Part shown: positions 49,503 to 57,916 of the stretch, piece by piece | Position numbering within the stretch: the stretch's first letter is position 1 | Layout of the letters: each line of letters begins with the position of its first letter | NCBI GenBank assembly: GCA_965207535.1 | Contig: CBDBMR010000015.1 | Coordinates: 62,001 to 126,000, forward strand | Reading direction: 5' to 3' | DNA length: 64,000 nt | DNA from: JAJDXO01 sp965207535 | GTDB taxonomy: Bacteria > Pseudomonadota > Alphaproteobacteria > Rhodospirillales > UBA2165 | Translations under genes and position numbers: made by a program | Notes under the pieces: generated by a model | What the model was told of the DNA's origin: nothing | The model's database searches: none | What the model saw: only the letters and a program-made list of their open reading frames with translations

Positions 49503-50249
49503 ATGAGCGAGGCGGGACTCTCGGTGGACCTATCGGGCCGGACGGCCCTGGTGACCGGCGCCGGCAAGGGCCTCGGCCGGGCGAGCGCCCTGGCGCTGGC
49601 CGAAGCGGGCGCGGATGTAATCGGCGTCTCGCGAACCGAAGAGGATCTCAAGAGCCTTCAGGCGGAAAATCCGGACCGGATCAGGTACTGGGCCGAGGAT
49701 GTTCTTGCCGACGATCTTTACCGCAGGATCGAAGACTTGGAGAAGCTCCATATCGTCGTCACATCGGCGGGCGGCAACAAGCCGGAGCCGGTCACCGATA
49801 TCACCGCCGAAACGCTTCAATGGATGACCGGACTCAACCTGACATCCGTGATCCGCACCTGTCAGAGCGCCGTCCGGGTGATGCGCCGGGGCGGATACGG
49901 CTCGATCGTCAATATCTCGTCCCAGATGGGACATGTCGGCGCGCCCAACCGCACCCTTTACTGCGCCACCAAGCATGGGGTCGAGGGATTCACCAAGGCC
50001 CTCGGCGTCGAAGTCGCCCCCGAAGGAATCCGCGCCAATACCGTCGCCGCGACCTTCGTCGATACGCCCATGACCCGGCCCATGTTCGAGAACCCGGAGT
50101 TCAAGGCCACCGTGCTCAACAACATCGCGACCGGCAGGCTGGCGGACCTCTCGGACGTGGCCGGCGCGGTTCTCTATCTCTGCTCGCCCGCCGCCGCCAT
50201 GGTGACCGGCACCTCGATCCGGGTCGACGGCGGCTGGACCGCCTGGTAG
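49503..50249 (+). CDS. SDR family NAD(P)-dependent oxidoreductase
   Basis: 248 aa classical SDR: cofactor loop ALVTGAGKGLGRASALALAE, IGVSRTEEDLKSL with an Arg after the second strand (favouring NADP), IVVTSAGGNKPEPV in place of NNAG, Ser in IVNISSQMGHVGAPN and YxxxK in TLYCATKHGVEG. C-terminal GTSIRVDGGWTAW is the usual family ending. It is divergent from the HpsN-like dehydrogenase (89 bp apart) and followed by an IclR regulator 60 bp downstream. A second alcohol-dehydrogenase step next to HpsN would suit epimerisation of a diol, an inference only. Confidence 0.93.
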   Translation: MSEAGLSVDLSGRTALVTGAGKGLGRASALALAEAGADVIGVSRTEEDLKSLQAENPDRIRYWAEDVLADDLYRRIEDLEKLHIVVTSAGGNKPEPVTDITAETLQWMTGLNLTSVIRTCQSAVRVMRRGGYGSIVNISSQMGHVGAPNRTLYCATKHGVEGFTKALGVEVAPEGIRANTVAATFVDTPMTRPMFENPEFKATVLNNIATGRLADLSDVAGAVLYLCSPAAAMVTGTSIRVDGGWTAW

Positions 50250-50308
50250 CCGGCGGTTGGACCGCCCGGGCCCTGCCCGCTATCATTCCGCTGGGCGGAA
50301 AACGCAAA

Positions 50309-51115
50309 ATGTCGGAAACAAAACGCATCCGGGCGCTGGAGCGCGGCCTCGAGGTGATGGAGGCGCTTCAGGATCGGCGGGCCGCATCCCTCAAGGACCT
50401 CTACGAGGCAACCGGACTGCCGCGCCCAACGCTGATCAGAATTCTCCACACACTTGAAACCGCCGGCGTGGTTCGGCGATCCATCGGCGACGGGCTTTAT
50501 CGCGCGACCTACCGGCTGCAGCGGCTGGCGGGCAGCGGAGACGAGAGCGACCGTCTGGCGGATATCGCCGCGCCCGTCATCGATTCCCTGTGCCGGCGGC
50601 TGACCTGGCCGTCCGATCTCGCGGTACTCGAACCGGAGCGCCGCGAAAGCATGATCCTCAAGGAGACCAGCCGGCCCACCTCACCGATCATGCTCAACCG
50701 GGACCGGCTGGGATACGAAATCTGCATGAGCCTGTCTTCCGTCGGCCGGGCGTATCTCGCCTTCTGCCCGGAGGACGAACGGCGGGACATCATCGCCCGC
50801 CTCAAGAAATCCGCCGATCCTCTCAACCGCCGGATCGGCGGCGGCCGGGAGTTTCAAGCGACCCTGGATGCCGTCCGCGATGCGGGATATGCGGTACGCG
50901 ACCCCGCCTTCGGCGGCGGACAGGGACAACTGCGCAACGCGTATGACGACGGCTTGGAGGCCATGGCCGTGCCGCTGGCCGGCGAGAGCAAGGTGCACGG
51001 GACCGTGTCGATGGTCTGGCCGCGCAAGGCGTTCACTGTCGAGGCGTTCGCCGCCGAGCACCTGACCGCCCTCCAGGATGTCGCACACGAAATCGTCGCC
51101 GCGGTTGAATCCTGA
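50309..51115 (+). CDS. IclR family transcriptional regulator
   Basis: 268 aa. N-terminal winged HTH: RIRALERGLEVMEALQDR, then LKDLYEATGLPRPTLIRILH with the recognition helix and GVVRRSIGDGLYRATYRLQR as wing. The C-terminal effector domain (about residues 85-265) has LTWPSDLAVLEPERRESMIL, GYEICMSLSSVGRAYLAFCP and the conserved AMAVPLAGESKVHGTVSMVW. ATG 50309 has a modest ggcgga site. It probably controls the flanking SDR and HpsN-like genes; effectors of IclR proteins are usually small catabolic acids. Confidence 0.92.
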   Translation: MSETKRIRALERGLEVMEALQDRRAASLKDLYEATGLPRPTLIRILHTLETAGVVRRSIGDGLYRATYRLQRLAGSGDESDRLADIAAPVIDSLCRRLTWPSDLAVLEPERRESMILKETSRPTSPIMLNRDRLGYEICMSLSSVGRAYLAFCPEDERRDIIARLKKSADPLNRRIGGGREFQATLDAVRDAGYAVRDPAFGGGQGQLRNAYDDGLEAMAVPLAGESKVHGTVSMVWPRKAFTVEAFAAEHLTALQDVAHEIVAAVES

Positions 51116-51237
51116 TCCGGCCAGTCCGCTTTTTCGAGTTCTACGGCAAGGTACCCGCACGAAATTTGCAATGGACTCCCACATATCCACCGAAGATGCG
51201 AAAATCGGAGGCGAAGTCCGCAAGAGAGGCACGGATC

Positions 51238-51723
51238 ATGCAGGGAATGGCGCTGGATGCCGCCGATGTTCGCATACTCAACCATTTGCAAACCCATGGA
51301 CGGGCCTCGAACGCGGAGCTGGCCGAGATTGCGTTCCTGTCCGCGTCCCAATGCCACCGCCGGGTGAAGCGCCTGGAAGCCGAAGGCATCATCAACGGGT
51401 ACCGGGCCGAGGTGGATCCGGCAGCCGTGGGCCTGGACATTTCCGCGTTTATCCATGTCTCCTTGAGTGCGCATGGAGAAAACCCGGCGGTCGCGTTCGT
51501 CGAGGCGGTCGAAAATTTACCGGAGATAACCGAGTGCTATTCGCTGGCCGGAGACACGGACTATCTTCTCCGGGTGGCCATGCCCACCCTGCAGGCATTT
51601 TCCGGGTTTCTGATGAACGAACTCATTCCCCTTCCCGGGATCGGCAGCGTCAAATCCTATGTGGTGCTGGAGGAAATCCGCCGCAGCCGGGCGCTCCCCA
51701 TTGCCGAGATCTCCAAACCCTAA
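51238..51723 (+). CDS. Lrp/AsnC family transcriptional regulator
   Basis: 161 aa. HTH from the start: LDAADVRILNHLQTHGRASN, AELAEIAFLSASQCHRRVKR and LEAEGIINGYRAEVDPAAVG match Lrp/AsnC. The RAM effector domain follows (FVEAVENLPEITECYSLAGD, TDYLLRVAMPTLQAFSGFLM, VKSYVVLEEIRRSRALPI). Start 51238 has GAGAGG upstream; 51196 and 51247 are alternatives. Its likely target is not obvious; no amino-acid gene is adjacent. The gap downstream holds nothing visible for 138 bp. Confidence 0.92.
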   Translation: MQGMALDAADVRILNHLQTHGRASNAELAEIAFLSASQCHRRVKRLEAEGIINGYRAEVDPAAVGLDISAFIHVSLSAHGENPAVAFVEAVENLPEITECYSLAGDTDYLLRVAMPTLQAFSGFLMNELIPLPGIGSVKSYVVLEEIRRSRALPIAEISKP

Positions 51724-51861
51724 GTCAGAGAGTAGAGGCGGTCCCCAATAGCGCCGTAGACCGTTCCGCCGCTTGACAGGTTAACGGCGTGTCGCAACGA
51801 ATTCACTGATCGTATAGGCTGGAATCCGCTAAATCAGCGATTCCTCACCGGGGGGCCGGGG

Positions 51862-52485
51862 GTGGCCGCATCATCCAACGATGCCTTGTTGGACAAGGCC
51901 GAAATCAACGACGTTCTGCTGACCTGGGGTCAGGCCCGGGATCGGGGCGAATGGGACACGCTCAGGGCCTGCTTCCAGCCTGACGCGACAATTCACATTG
52001 CCTGGATTTCCGATACCGCCGAGGAATTCGTTCGGCGATCGGCGGATATGCTCGCCGAGTGGAAAGAGGGTGAGTCGAGTAAACACTTCATCGGCGGCGG
52101 CCAGGTGATGCTCAACGGAAATCGCGCTTACAGCAGGTGTCATGTGAATTTGATTTCACGGCTGTCCGCGGACGGCATTCCGTTCGATTGGGAATTTTGG
52201 GGCCAGTTCCACGATCTATTCGAGCGCCGCGAAGATGGCGTGTGGCGGATATTCAAACGAACAATGGTTTACGAGAAGGACCGCCTCGACCCGGTCATCG
52301 CCGGTCAGCTGCCGGATGACTATTTTGACACGGCAACTCTGGAATCCCATCCCCATCAGATCAGGTTTCTGGCCTGGCGGCTTTCGCTCACCGGCAGGAA
52401 ACCTGTCGATGACGTCGTATTGGCGCGAACCGAGGGGGAAACCGGCCTGATCGACGAGTGCCGAAACTGGATCAGGAGTTCCTGA
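51862..52485 (+). CDS. NTF2/SnoaL-like family protein
   Basis: 207 aa with GTG start 51862 in a GGGGGGCCGGGG context. The first 140 residues form a SnoaL/ketosteroid-isomerase-like cone: LLDKAEINDVLLTWGQARDR, GEWDTLRACFQPDATIHIAW and EFVRRSADMLAEWKEGESSK. HFIGGGQVMLNGNRAYSRCH and FWGQFHDLFERREDGVWRIF follow. A candidate Asp/His pair lies in PDATIHIAW. The last 60 residues add an extension (DDYFDTATLESHPHQIRFLA) seen in some dehydratase relatives. This fold often serves as a hydratase, isomerase or dioxygenase beta subunit; no partner alpha subunit is near, so function is open. Confidence 0.85.
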   Translation: MAASSNDALLDKAEINDVLLTWGQARDRGEWDTLRACFQPDATIHIAWISDTAEEFVRRSADMLAEWKEGESSKHFIGGGQVMLNGNRAYSRCHVNLISRLSADGIPFDWEFWGQFHDLFERREDGVWRIFKRTMVYEKDRLDPVIAGQLPDDYFDTATLESHPHQIRFLAWRLSLTGRKPVDDVVLARTEGETGLIDECRNWIRSS

Positions 52486-52565
52486 ACCGCGGGCGATGCG
52501 CGGGGTGTCTGTGCGCCTTCCATCTTTTGCTCTAGAGTCGGCCGGAGCGACGTGATTGTTCGCAC

Positions 52566-54287
52566 ATGAGCCAAATGGACCGGATCGTTCCCAGATACAC
52601 GGCTATCGGAGTCCTCTTCGGATGCCTGTTTCCGATGACCGCTTGGATTTTGGATCTGAGCTTGGGCGGGATGACGCCCAGCGCCCAGGCGATCATCGAC
52701 ATCCATCGGGCCTCGCCCGTCCACTTCATCGTCGATTTGGCTCCGATCGTCCTTGGCGCCACGTTTTTCTTCCTCGGCGCCAAGCAGCGGCACTTGGCGG
52801 CCGCGAGCGAGGCGCTCCGGGGCGATGCCGTCGAGCGCGCCGAAGCCCTCGACCAAAGCGAAGCCCGAATCAAGGATTTCACCAACATTCCCAACCAGCG
52901 CTTCTGGGAAACCGATGAGGACCACGTTTTCACCTATGTGTCGGGCGGTATCGGGCGGACATTCATGAGCACCATCGACGATGCCATCGGGAACAAGCGC
53001 TGGGAGCTTCCGGGGGTCGGAGCATCGGAGGAGGCTTGGAGGGCACACAAGGCCGATATAGCCGCCCGGCGCCCAATCGATGATTTCCGTTGCACTCAGA
53101 CGGACACGGCCGGAAACATCACCCACCTGAACATCAACGGCCGTCCCTTTTATGACGAGAACGAAAATTTCCGCGGCTATCGGGGCACCACGACAAACAT
53201 CACACAGCAGGTCGAGGCCGCGAGAGCGGTCGAACAGTCCGAGGAGAAATACCGGCACTTGTTCGAATTCGCCGAAGACTCGATCTTTATCGTCGATACG
53301 GACACATTCCGTTTTTTGGATGTCAACCGTGCGGCGGCCCGGCGCCTTGGATATACCACCCGGGAACTCATCGGCAAATTCGTCGTGGACATCAACGCAG
53401 AGGACTTCCGGCCGGAAGAAACCGCTCGCCGGCTTGAACGTATCCGGGAGGAAGGCAGCCAGACTTTTGAAACCGTGCACGTTCGCAAGGACGGATCCAA
53501 GCTACCGGTCGAAATCAGCTCGCGGTTCGTCAGCTACGGCAATCGGGAAGTTCTGGAGAGTATCGTCCGCGATATCACCGAACGAAAGGAAATCGAGCGT
53601 CTCAAGAACGAGTTCATTTCGACGGTCAGTCATGAACTTCGCACGCCGTTGACTTCGATCATCGGATCCCTCGGACTGATGCGCGGAAACGCCCTGGGCG
53701 AAAATTCCCGGCAGGTTCGGCAACTCATCGAGGTTGCCCACGGCAACTCGGAGCGGCTGGTCCGGCTGATCAACGACATACTCGACATGGAGAAAATCGA
53801 ATCCGGCAGCATGGAATTCGAGATGCGGCCGGTGGACCTCAATGCACTGGTGGAACAAGCCATCGCCGACAACGAGGGCTACGCGGACCGGTTCGGCGTC
53901 GTTCTGGTCAAGGAGCTGGATATGCCCGATGCATCGATCACCGGGGATTGGCATCGGCTGCTCCAGGTCATGGCGAATCTGATATCCAACGCGTCGAAAT
54001 TTTCTCCCGCGGGCAGCCGTGTCGACGTAGAATTGACCCCGAACGGCAAGACGGTCCGGGTCGCCGTAAAGGATAACGGGCCTGGGGTTCCGCTGGATTT
54101 TCGGGACACCATTTTCGACAAGTTTACCCAGTCCGACATGTCGGATAGCCGCGAGCGAGGCGGCACCGGTCTCGGCCTCTCCATTTCAAGGGCGATCGTC
54201 GAAGTCCACGGCGGCCGGATTGGGTTTCGGAACAACCCGGAAGGCGGCGCCACCTTCTATTTCGATCTCCCGCGTGAAGCGGCCTAG
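52566..54287 (+). CDS. PAS-domain sensor histidine kinase (orphan)
   Basis: 573 aa. Two N-terminal membrane helices (about residues 10-32 and 54-72) around a short loop. Then come two PAS-like domains (residues about 100-220, FWETDEDHVFTYVSGGIGRT; about 225-345, HLFEFAEDSIFIVDTDTFRF). The dimerisation/phosphoacceptor helix is FISTVSHELRTPLTSIIGSL with the His. The HATPase has N-box LISNASKFSPAGSRV, G1 VKDNGPGVPLDF, F-box TIFDKFTQSD and G2 GGTGLGLSISRAIVEVHGG. No response-regulator gene is adjacent. The start at 52566 (MSQMDRI) has no strong site. Confidence 0.93.
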   Translation: MSQMDRIVPRYTAIGVLFGCLFPMTAWILDLSLGGMTPSAQAIIDIHRASPVHFIVDLAPIVLGATFFFLGAKQRHLAAASEALRGDAVERAEALDQSEARIKDFTNIPNQRFWETDEDHVFTYVSGGIGRTFMSTIDDAIGNKRWELPGVGASEEAWRAHKADIAARRPIDDFRCTQTDTAGNITHLNINGRPFYDENENFRGYRGTTTNITQQVEAARAVEQSEEKYRHLFEFAEDSIFIVDTDTFRFLDVNRAAARRLGYTTRELIGKFVVDINAEDFRPEETARRLERIREEGSQTFETVHVRKDGSKLPVEISSRFVSYGNREVLESIVRDITERKEIERLKNEFISTVSHELRTPLTSIIGSLGLMRGNALGENSRQVRQLIEVAHGNSERLVRLINDILDMEKIESGSMEFEMRPVDLNALVEQAIADNEGYADRFGVVLVKELDMPDASITGDWHRLLQVMANLISNASKFSPAGSRVDVELTPNGKTVRVAVKDNGPGVPLDFRDTIFDKFTQSDMSDSRERGGTGLGLSISRAIVEVHGGRIGFRNNPEGGATFYFDLPREAA

Positions 54288-54327
54288 ATCAAACCCGTAA
54301 GCCACTGGACCGGCCACGCAATTTCCC

Positions 54328-55071
54328 ATGATCGAACTCTACTCGTTTCCGACATCCACCTGCAGCCTCAAGGTGCGCATCTGCCTCGCGGAGAAAGGCC
54401 TGGAGTACAAAGAGCATCGGCTGTCTCCGGGAGAGAACGGGCACCTCACCGACGGGTACCTGCGGATGAACCCCAACGGCGTGGTGCCGACGCTCGTCCA
54501 TGACGGAACGGTGGTCATCGACTCCTCGGTGATCCTCGAATACCTGGACGAGGTGTTCCCGGAACCGTCCTTCAGCCCGGCCTCGCCGGCCGGCAGGGCC
54601 AGAATGCGCGCCTGGCTTCGCTTCTTCGAGGAAAAGCCGACGCCCGCCGTCCGCTACCCGACATTCCAGAAGTTCCTCATCCACAACTACACCAGGCTCT
54701 CGCCGGAACAGTTCGAAAAGGCGGCGGAACGCCGGCCGCTCAAGACCGACTTCTACAAGCGGATGGGCCAGGACGGCTTCACCGAAGCCGAGATCGCCAA
54801 GGCCATGGACGACATGCGCCTGACAATCGACAGGATGGAAACCGAACTCGCGGCCCATGGTCCCTGGATCATGGGGGATCGATACACGCTGGCGGACATG
54901 TGCGTCGCGCCGCTGATCGACCGGATGGACGATCTCGGCCATCGGGAAATGTGGGAGGCGGCGCATCCCGCCGTCACCGCCTGGTTTGCCGCAATGCGGT
55001 CACGGCCGGCCTTCGAGGCCGCCTACTACCCCGGCTCCCGGATGTCCGAGTTCTACCCGGAGCGCGCCTAG
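54328..55071 (+). CDS. Glutathione S-transferase family protein
   Basis: 247 aa, paralogue of the 46002-46778 product. Thioredoxin-like domain MIELYSFPTSTCSLKVRICL, then NPNGVVPTLVHDGTVVIDSS with cis-Pro and the Asp-Ser/Ser glutathione motif. Helical domain contains PWIMGDRYTLADMCVAPLID. The large insertion EEKPTPAVRYPTFQKFLIHN with FEKAAERRPLKTDFYKRMGQ is characteristic of LigF/dehalogenase-like GSTs that act in beta-etherase and dichlorinated-compound pathways. Stands alone after the kinase. A detoxification or thioether-cleaving role is inferred. Confidence 0.93.
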   Translation: MIELYSFPTSTCSLKVRICLAEKGLEYKEHRLSPGENGHLTDGYLRMNPNGVVPTLVHDGTVVIDSSVILEYLDEVFPEPSFSPASPAGRARMRAWLRFFEEKPTPAVRYPTFQKFLIHNYTRLSPEQFEKAAERRPLKTDFYKRMGQDGFTEAEIAKAMDDMRLTIDRMETELAAHGPWIMGDRYTLADMCVAPLIDRMDDLGHREMWEAAHPAVTAWFAAMRSRPAFEAAYYPGSRMSEFYPERA

Positions 55072-55186
55072 GCCACGGCGCGCCGTCACCGGCGGCATGG
55101 CCGCCGATCTTGTCCGGCCGGCACCGATGGTGATCTTCCCGGGGATCGTACTCCGCCTGCCCGACCCGAGAGTGTAATGACAACGA

Positions 55187-55420
55187 CTATCTGGATTTTC
55201 GGGCGTAGAAGATGGCGGCAACCCCTGCCCCCAGTCCCCCGTAGACAAACACCATTGGCCCCGAATCGAGAAAGATGACCATTGCGGCAAGTAGTATGCC
55301 GATCGCGGCCACACCAACGACACTTTGCATAACCTGGTTCTCAATATTCCGAGACCACCAGAGCAGAAGGGCCGCACTCAGGGCCCCGATGAAACCCAAG
55401 ACAATATCGAGAGTGATCAT
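55187..55420 (-). CDS. Small membrane protein, three hydrophobic segments
   Basis: 77 aa beginning MITLDIVLGFIGALSAALLL, then WWSRNIENQVMQSVVG, AAIGILLAAMVIFL and FVYGGLGAGVAAIFYARKSR to the stop at 55187. It has three predicted membrane spans with a positively charged C-terminal tail. It starts 18 bp after the SDR stop (55438) on the same strand, consistent with a last operon gene. No recognisable ribosome site, and I recognise no family. Codon use is ordinary for the window, which supports a real gene. Confidence 0.55.
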   Translation of the reverse strand: MITLDIVLGFIGALSAALLLWWSRNIENQVMQSVVGVAAIGILLAAMVIFLDSGPMVFVYGGLGAGVAAIFYARKSR

Positions 55421-55437
55421 CGAGTGGAGCGATTGAG

Positions 55438-56199
55438 CTAATACGTCGCGCGGCCGCCCGAGACGTCGAAGACACCCCCGGTGGCGAACGAGCATTCCTC
55501 GGAGGCCAGCCACGCCACCATGGCGGCGATTTCCTCCACCAGGCCGAAGCGGTTCATGGGAATCTTCGAGAGCATGAAATCGATATGCTCCTGGGTCATC
55601 TGATCGAAGATCGCCGTCCGCACCGCCGCCGGCGTCACGCAGTTGACCATCACGTTGGTCTGCGCCAATTCCTTGCCCAGCGCCTTCGTCAAGCCGATGA
55701 CGCCGGCCTTGGTCGCCGAATAGGCCGGCGCCTTGGGGTTTCCCTCCTTGCCGGCGATGGACGCGACATTGACGATGCGGCCGTAGCCGTTCTCCAGCAT
55801 GTGGGGAATGGCCGTCCGGCTGACGTAGAACGTCCCGGACAGATTGATATCGACGACCTTGTCCCAGGCATCGATGGGGTATTCCCACGAGGTGATGTTG
55901 GGACCCGAGATTCCGGCGTTGTTGACCAGGATGTCGACCTTGCCGAGATCGCCGACCGAGCCGGCAAAGGCGGCTTCCACCGCCGAATTGTCGGAAATAT
56001 CGGCGGCCCGGCCGGTCACCTTCGTGCCGCCGGCCGCCGCCGAGAGTTCCTCCACCGCCTGGGCCAGACCGTCTTCGTTGATGTCCCAGATACATGTATC
56101 GGCGCCGGAGTCCACCAGCCGCCTGGCGATACCGAGGCCCAGTCCCGCCGCACCGCCGGTGACGACGGCAGCGCGGCCACGGAGGTCGATCCGGTTCAC
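55438..56199 (-). CDS. SDR family NAD(P)-dependent oxidoreductase
   Basis: 253 aa. Rossmann loop AAVVTGGAAGLGLGIARRLV; Asp after the second strand (TCIWDINEDGLAQAVEEL) suggests NAD; VDILVNNAGISGP; Ser in IVNVASIAGKEG and YxxxK in PAYSATKAGVIG; ending GGVFDVSGGRATY. It starts 4 bp after the stop of the hydratase gene (56204) and precedes the small membrane-protein gene. In a meta-cleavage context it could be a cis-diol or hydroxy-acid dehydrogenase; the sequence does not discriminate. Confidence 0.93.
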   Translation of the reverse strand: MNRIDLRGRAAVVTGGAAGLGLGIARRLVDSGADTCIWDINEDGLAQAVEELSAAAGGTKVTGRAADISDNSAVEAAFAGSVGDLGKVDILVNNAGISGPNITSWEYPIDAWDKVVDINLSGTFYVSRTAIPHMLENGYGRIVNVASIAGKEGNPKAPAYSATKAGVIGLTKALGKELAQTNVMVNCVTPAAVRTAIFDQMTQEHIDFMLSKIPMNRFGLVEEIAAMVAWLASEECSFATGGVFDVSGGRATY

Positions 56200-56203
56200 G
56201 GAA

Positions 56204-56974
56204 TTAGCCCTTCACCCTGAAGCCGACGGACCCGAGGCCCTGCACCGTATTGCGGACCGAAACGCCCTTCTCCAGGGCGACCGCCTCGGTGACGCCGCCC
56301 GCCATGACCACCCAGCCGGCTTCGAGAATTTCACCCGCTTCGGCGGCCATCCGGGAGGCCGCGGCGAGGGACCGCCCGGGGTGTCCGAGAATGGCTGCGG
56401 ACGAGCCGATGGTCGCCGGACGGCCGTTCACTTCCATGACCACGCCGAGGTTGTCCAGTTCCATATCCGGCGGGCACCAGGGCCCGATCACGTAGCCGGA
56501 CGACGACGCGTTGTCGGCCACCACGTCCTGCAGATTGAACTTGAACGCCCGGTAGCGGCTATCGATGATCTCGAGCGCCGGGGCGACCGCCTCCACCGCC
56601 GCCATCGCCTCCATGGGCGTGGTCGGACCGGCCAACGGCGCGCCCAGCAGGTAGGCAATCTCCGGCTCGACCCGCGGGTGCACGTAGTCCTTGAGGTTGA
56701 TGACCGCGCCGTCCTCGACCAGCATGCCGTCGGTCAAGCGGCCCCAGATCATGTCGGACAGGCCCATCTGGACCATCTTGGCCCGGCTGGTGAAGCCCAT
56801 CTTCATGCCCGAGCGCTCTTCGCCGCGCTCCAGGCGCCGGTCGATGCTTGCCGCCTGGACCCTGTAGGCCTGTTTGAGCGTCATCCTGCTCTTTTTGGAG
56901 AGCTGCGGGATTGCCGTCGCCTTCACCGCCGCATCATCGACCGTCTTGGCGAGTTTCTGGATATCGACTGCCAT
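56204..56974 (-). CDS. 2-keto-4-pentenoate hydratase / oxalocrotonate decarboxylase family protein, copy 1
   Basis: 256 aa of the MhpD/DmpE/DmpH family. Features: KQAYRVQAASIDRRLERGEE, GMKMGFTSRAKMVQMGLSDM, RVEPEIAYLLGAPLAGPTTP with the metal-binding Glu pair, EIIDSRYRAFKFNLQDVVAD, NASSSGYVIGPW and VQGLGSVGFRVKG. These proteins hydrate 2-hydroxypenta-2,4-dienoate or decarboxylate 4-oxalocrotonate in the lower meta-cleavage pathway. Start 56974 (MAVDIQKLAKTVDD) follows GGGGAGAAGGAAG. Clearly paralogous to the gene immediately upstream; the two probably do the decarboxylase and hydratase steps, which act as a complex in the known pathway. Confidence 0.9.
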   Translation of the reverse strand: MAVDIQKLAKTVDDAAVKATAIPQLSKKSRMTLKQAYRVQAASIDRRLERGEERSGMKMGFTSRAKMVQMGLSDMIWGRLTDGMLVEDGAVINLKDYVHPRVEPEIAYLLGAPLAGPTTPMEAMAAVEAVAPALEIIDSRYRAFKFNLQDVVADNASSSGYVIGPWCPPDMELDNLGVVMEVNGRPATIGSSAAILGHPGRSLAAASRMAAEAGEILEAGWVVMAGGVTEAVALEKGVSVRNTVQGLGSVGFRVKG

Positions 56975-56987
56975 CTTCCTTCTCCCC

Positions 56988-57776
56988 TTACGCGCCGAAC
57001 ACGGCCCGGACCGAACCCAGCCCGTTAATCCGCGCCTCGTAAACCTCACCCTTGGCCGCCGGCACCATCGGCCCCAAGGCGCCCGACATGACGACGTCCC
57101 CGGCCGACAACGGCCGGCCCCGCGCGGTCATGACCTCCGCCAGCCAGCGCACCGCGTTGATGGGATGGCCGAGGCAGGCGGCCCCGGCGCCGACCGAAAC
57201 GGGCTCGCCGCGGTTTTCCACCACCATGCCGCACATGCGTCCGTCGAAGCCGTCCAGCGCAACCTTATCGTTGCCCAGGACGAAGAGCCCCGACGAAGCA
57301 TTGTCGGCCACCGTGTCGACGATGGTGATGTCGAAATTCGCGATCCGGCTGTCGACGACCTCGATCGCCGGAGTGGCATAGGCGACGGCGCGGATCACGT
57401 CCGCGGTGCTCGGTTTGTCCAGATGCAGGTCCTTGTCCAAGATGTAAGCCACTTCCGCCTCGACCCGCGGCTGAGAAACCCGGCTCGCCGGAATTTCCTC
57501 GCCATCCGGCACCGCCATGTCGTCGAACAGCATGCCGTAGTCCGGCTGATCGACCCCCAATTGGGTCTGAACGGCTTTGGCGGTCAGGCCGATCTTGCGG
57601 CCCACCAAGCGGGCCCCTTCGCGCAATCGCCACAGGGTCACGTTCTCTTGAACGGCATAGGCGCCGTCGATGTCGCCCTTGTCGAGAAGATCCCGGACCG
57701 GCTTGTCCGCCCTCCCGCTTTTGTAGGCGTTGATAATCCTCTCGGACGCCTGATGAATGGCTGAAGCTGAGGTCAT
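56988..57776 (-). CDS. 2-keto-4-pentenoate hydratase / oxalocrotonate decarboxylase family protein, copy 2
   Basis: 262 aa, start 57776 (MTSASAIHQASERI) behind GGGAGGAGGAC. Features: YAVQENVTLWRLREGARLVG, RKIGLTAKAVQTQLGVDQPD, YGMLFDDM, RVEAEVAYILDKDLHL (metal Glu), EVVDSRIANFDITIVDTVAD and NASSGLFVLGN. The G-x-D region DQPDYGMLFDDMAV resembles 2-oxopent-4-enoate hydratase (MhpD-like). It starts 13 bp ahead of copy 1 on the same strand and opens this short operon (hydratase, hydratase, SDR, membrane protein). The reverse-strand sulfatase gene ends 140 bp upstream. Confidence 0.9.
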   Translation of the reverse strand: MTSASAIHQASERIINAYKSGRADKPVRDLLDKGDIDGAYAVQENVTLWRLREGARLVGRKIGLTAKAVQTQLGVDQPDYGMLFDDMAVPDGEEIPASRVSQPRVEAEVAYILDKDLHLDKPSTADVIRAVAYATPAIEVVDSRIANFDITIVDTVADNASSGLFVLGNDKVALDGFDGRMCGMVVENRGEPVSVGAGAACLGHPINAVRWLAEVMTARGRPLSAGDVVMSGALGPMVPAAKGEVYEARINGLGSVRAVFGA

Positions 57777-57900
57777 CGAGACGGTCCTCCTCCCTGGGAA
57801 TTTCCGGTGATTGCTGGCCGGCGAGCGTATCCGACGGCGGATGCCTAGACAATCGCCCGGGATCGGGCAACCCGGGCCCAACCGGTGTCCGACGCTCGGA

Positions 57901-57916
57901 CGAGAAATACGGGCTA
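57901..57916 (-). repeat. TAGCCC...ATTTCTC element, third locus
   Basis: On the minus strand TAGCCCGTATTTCTCG follows the sulfatase stop directly, the same placement as after the SPFH operon stop at 12011. A short hairpin GTCCGA/TCGGAC (57887-57901) lies just beyond. Confidence 0.6.

Noticed and set aside
48338..51115. A 925-codon open frame on the plus strand
   Set aside because: Its first part is antisense to the HpsN-like dehydrogenase and out of frame through the SDR; only its end (50309-51115) is a real protein, the IclR regulator.
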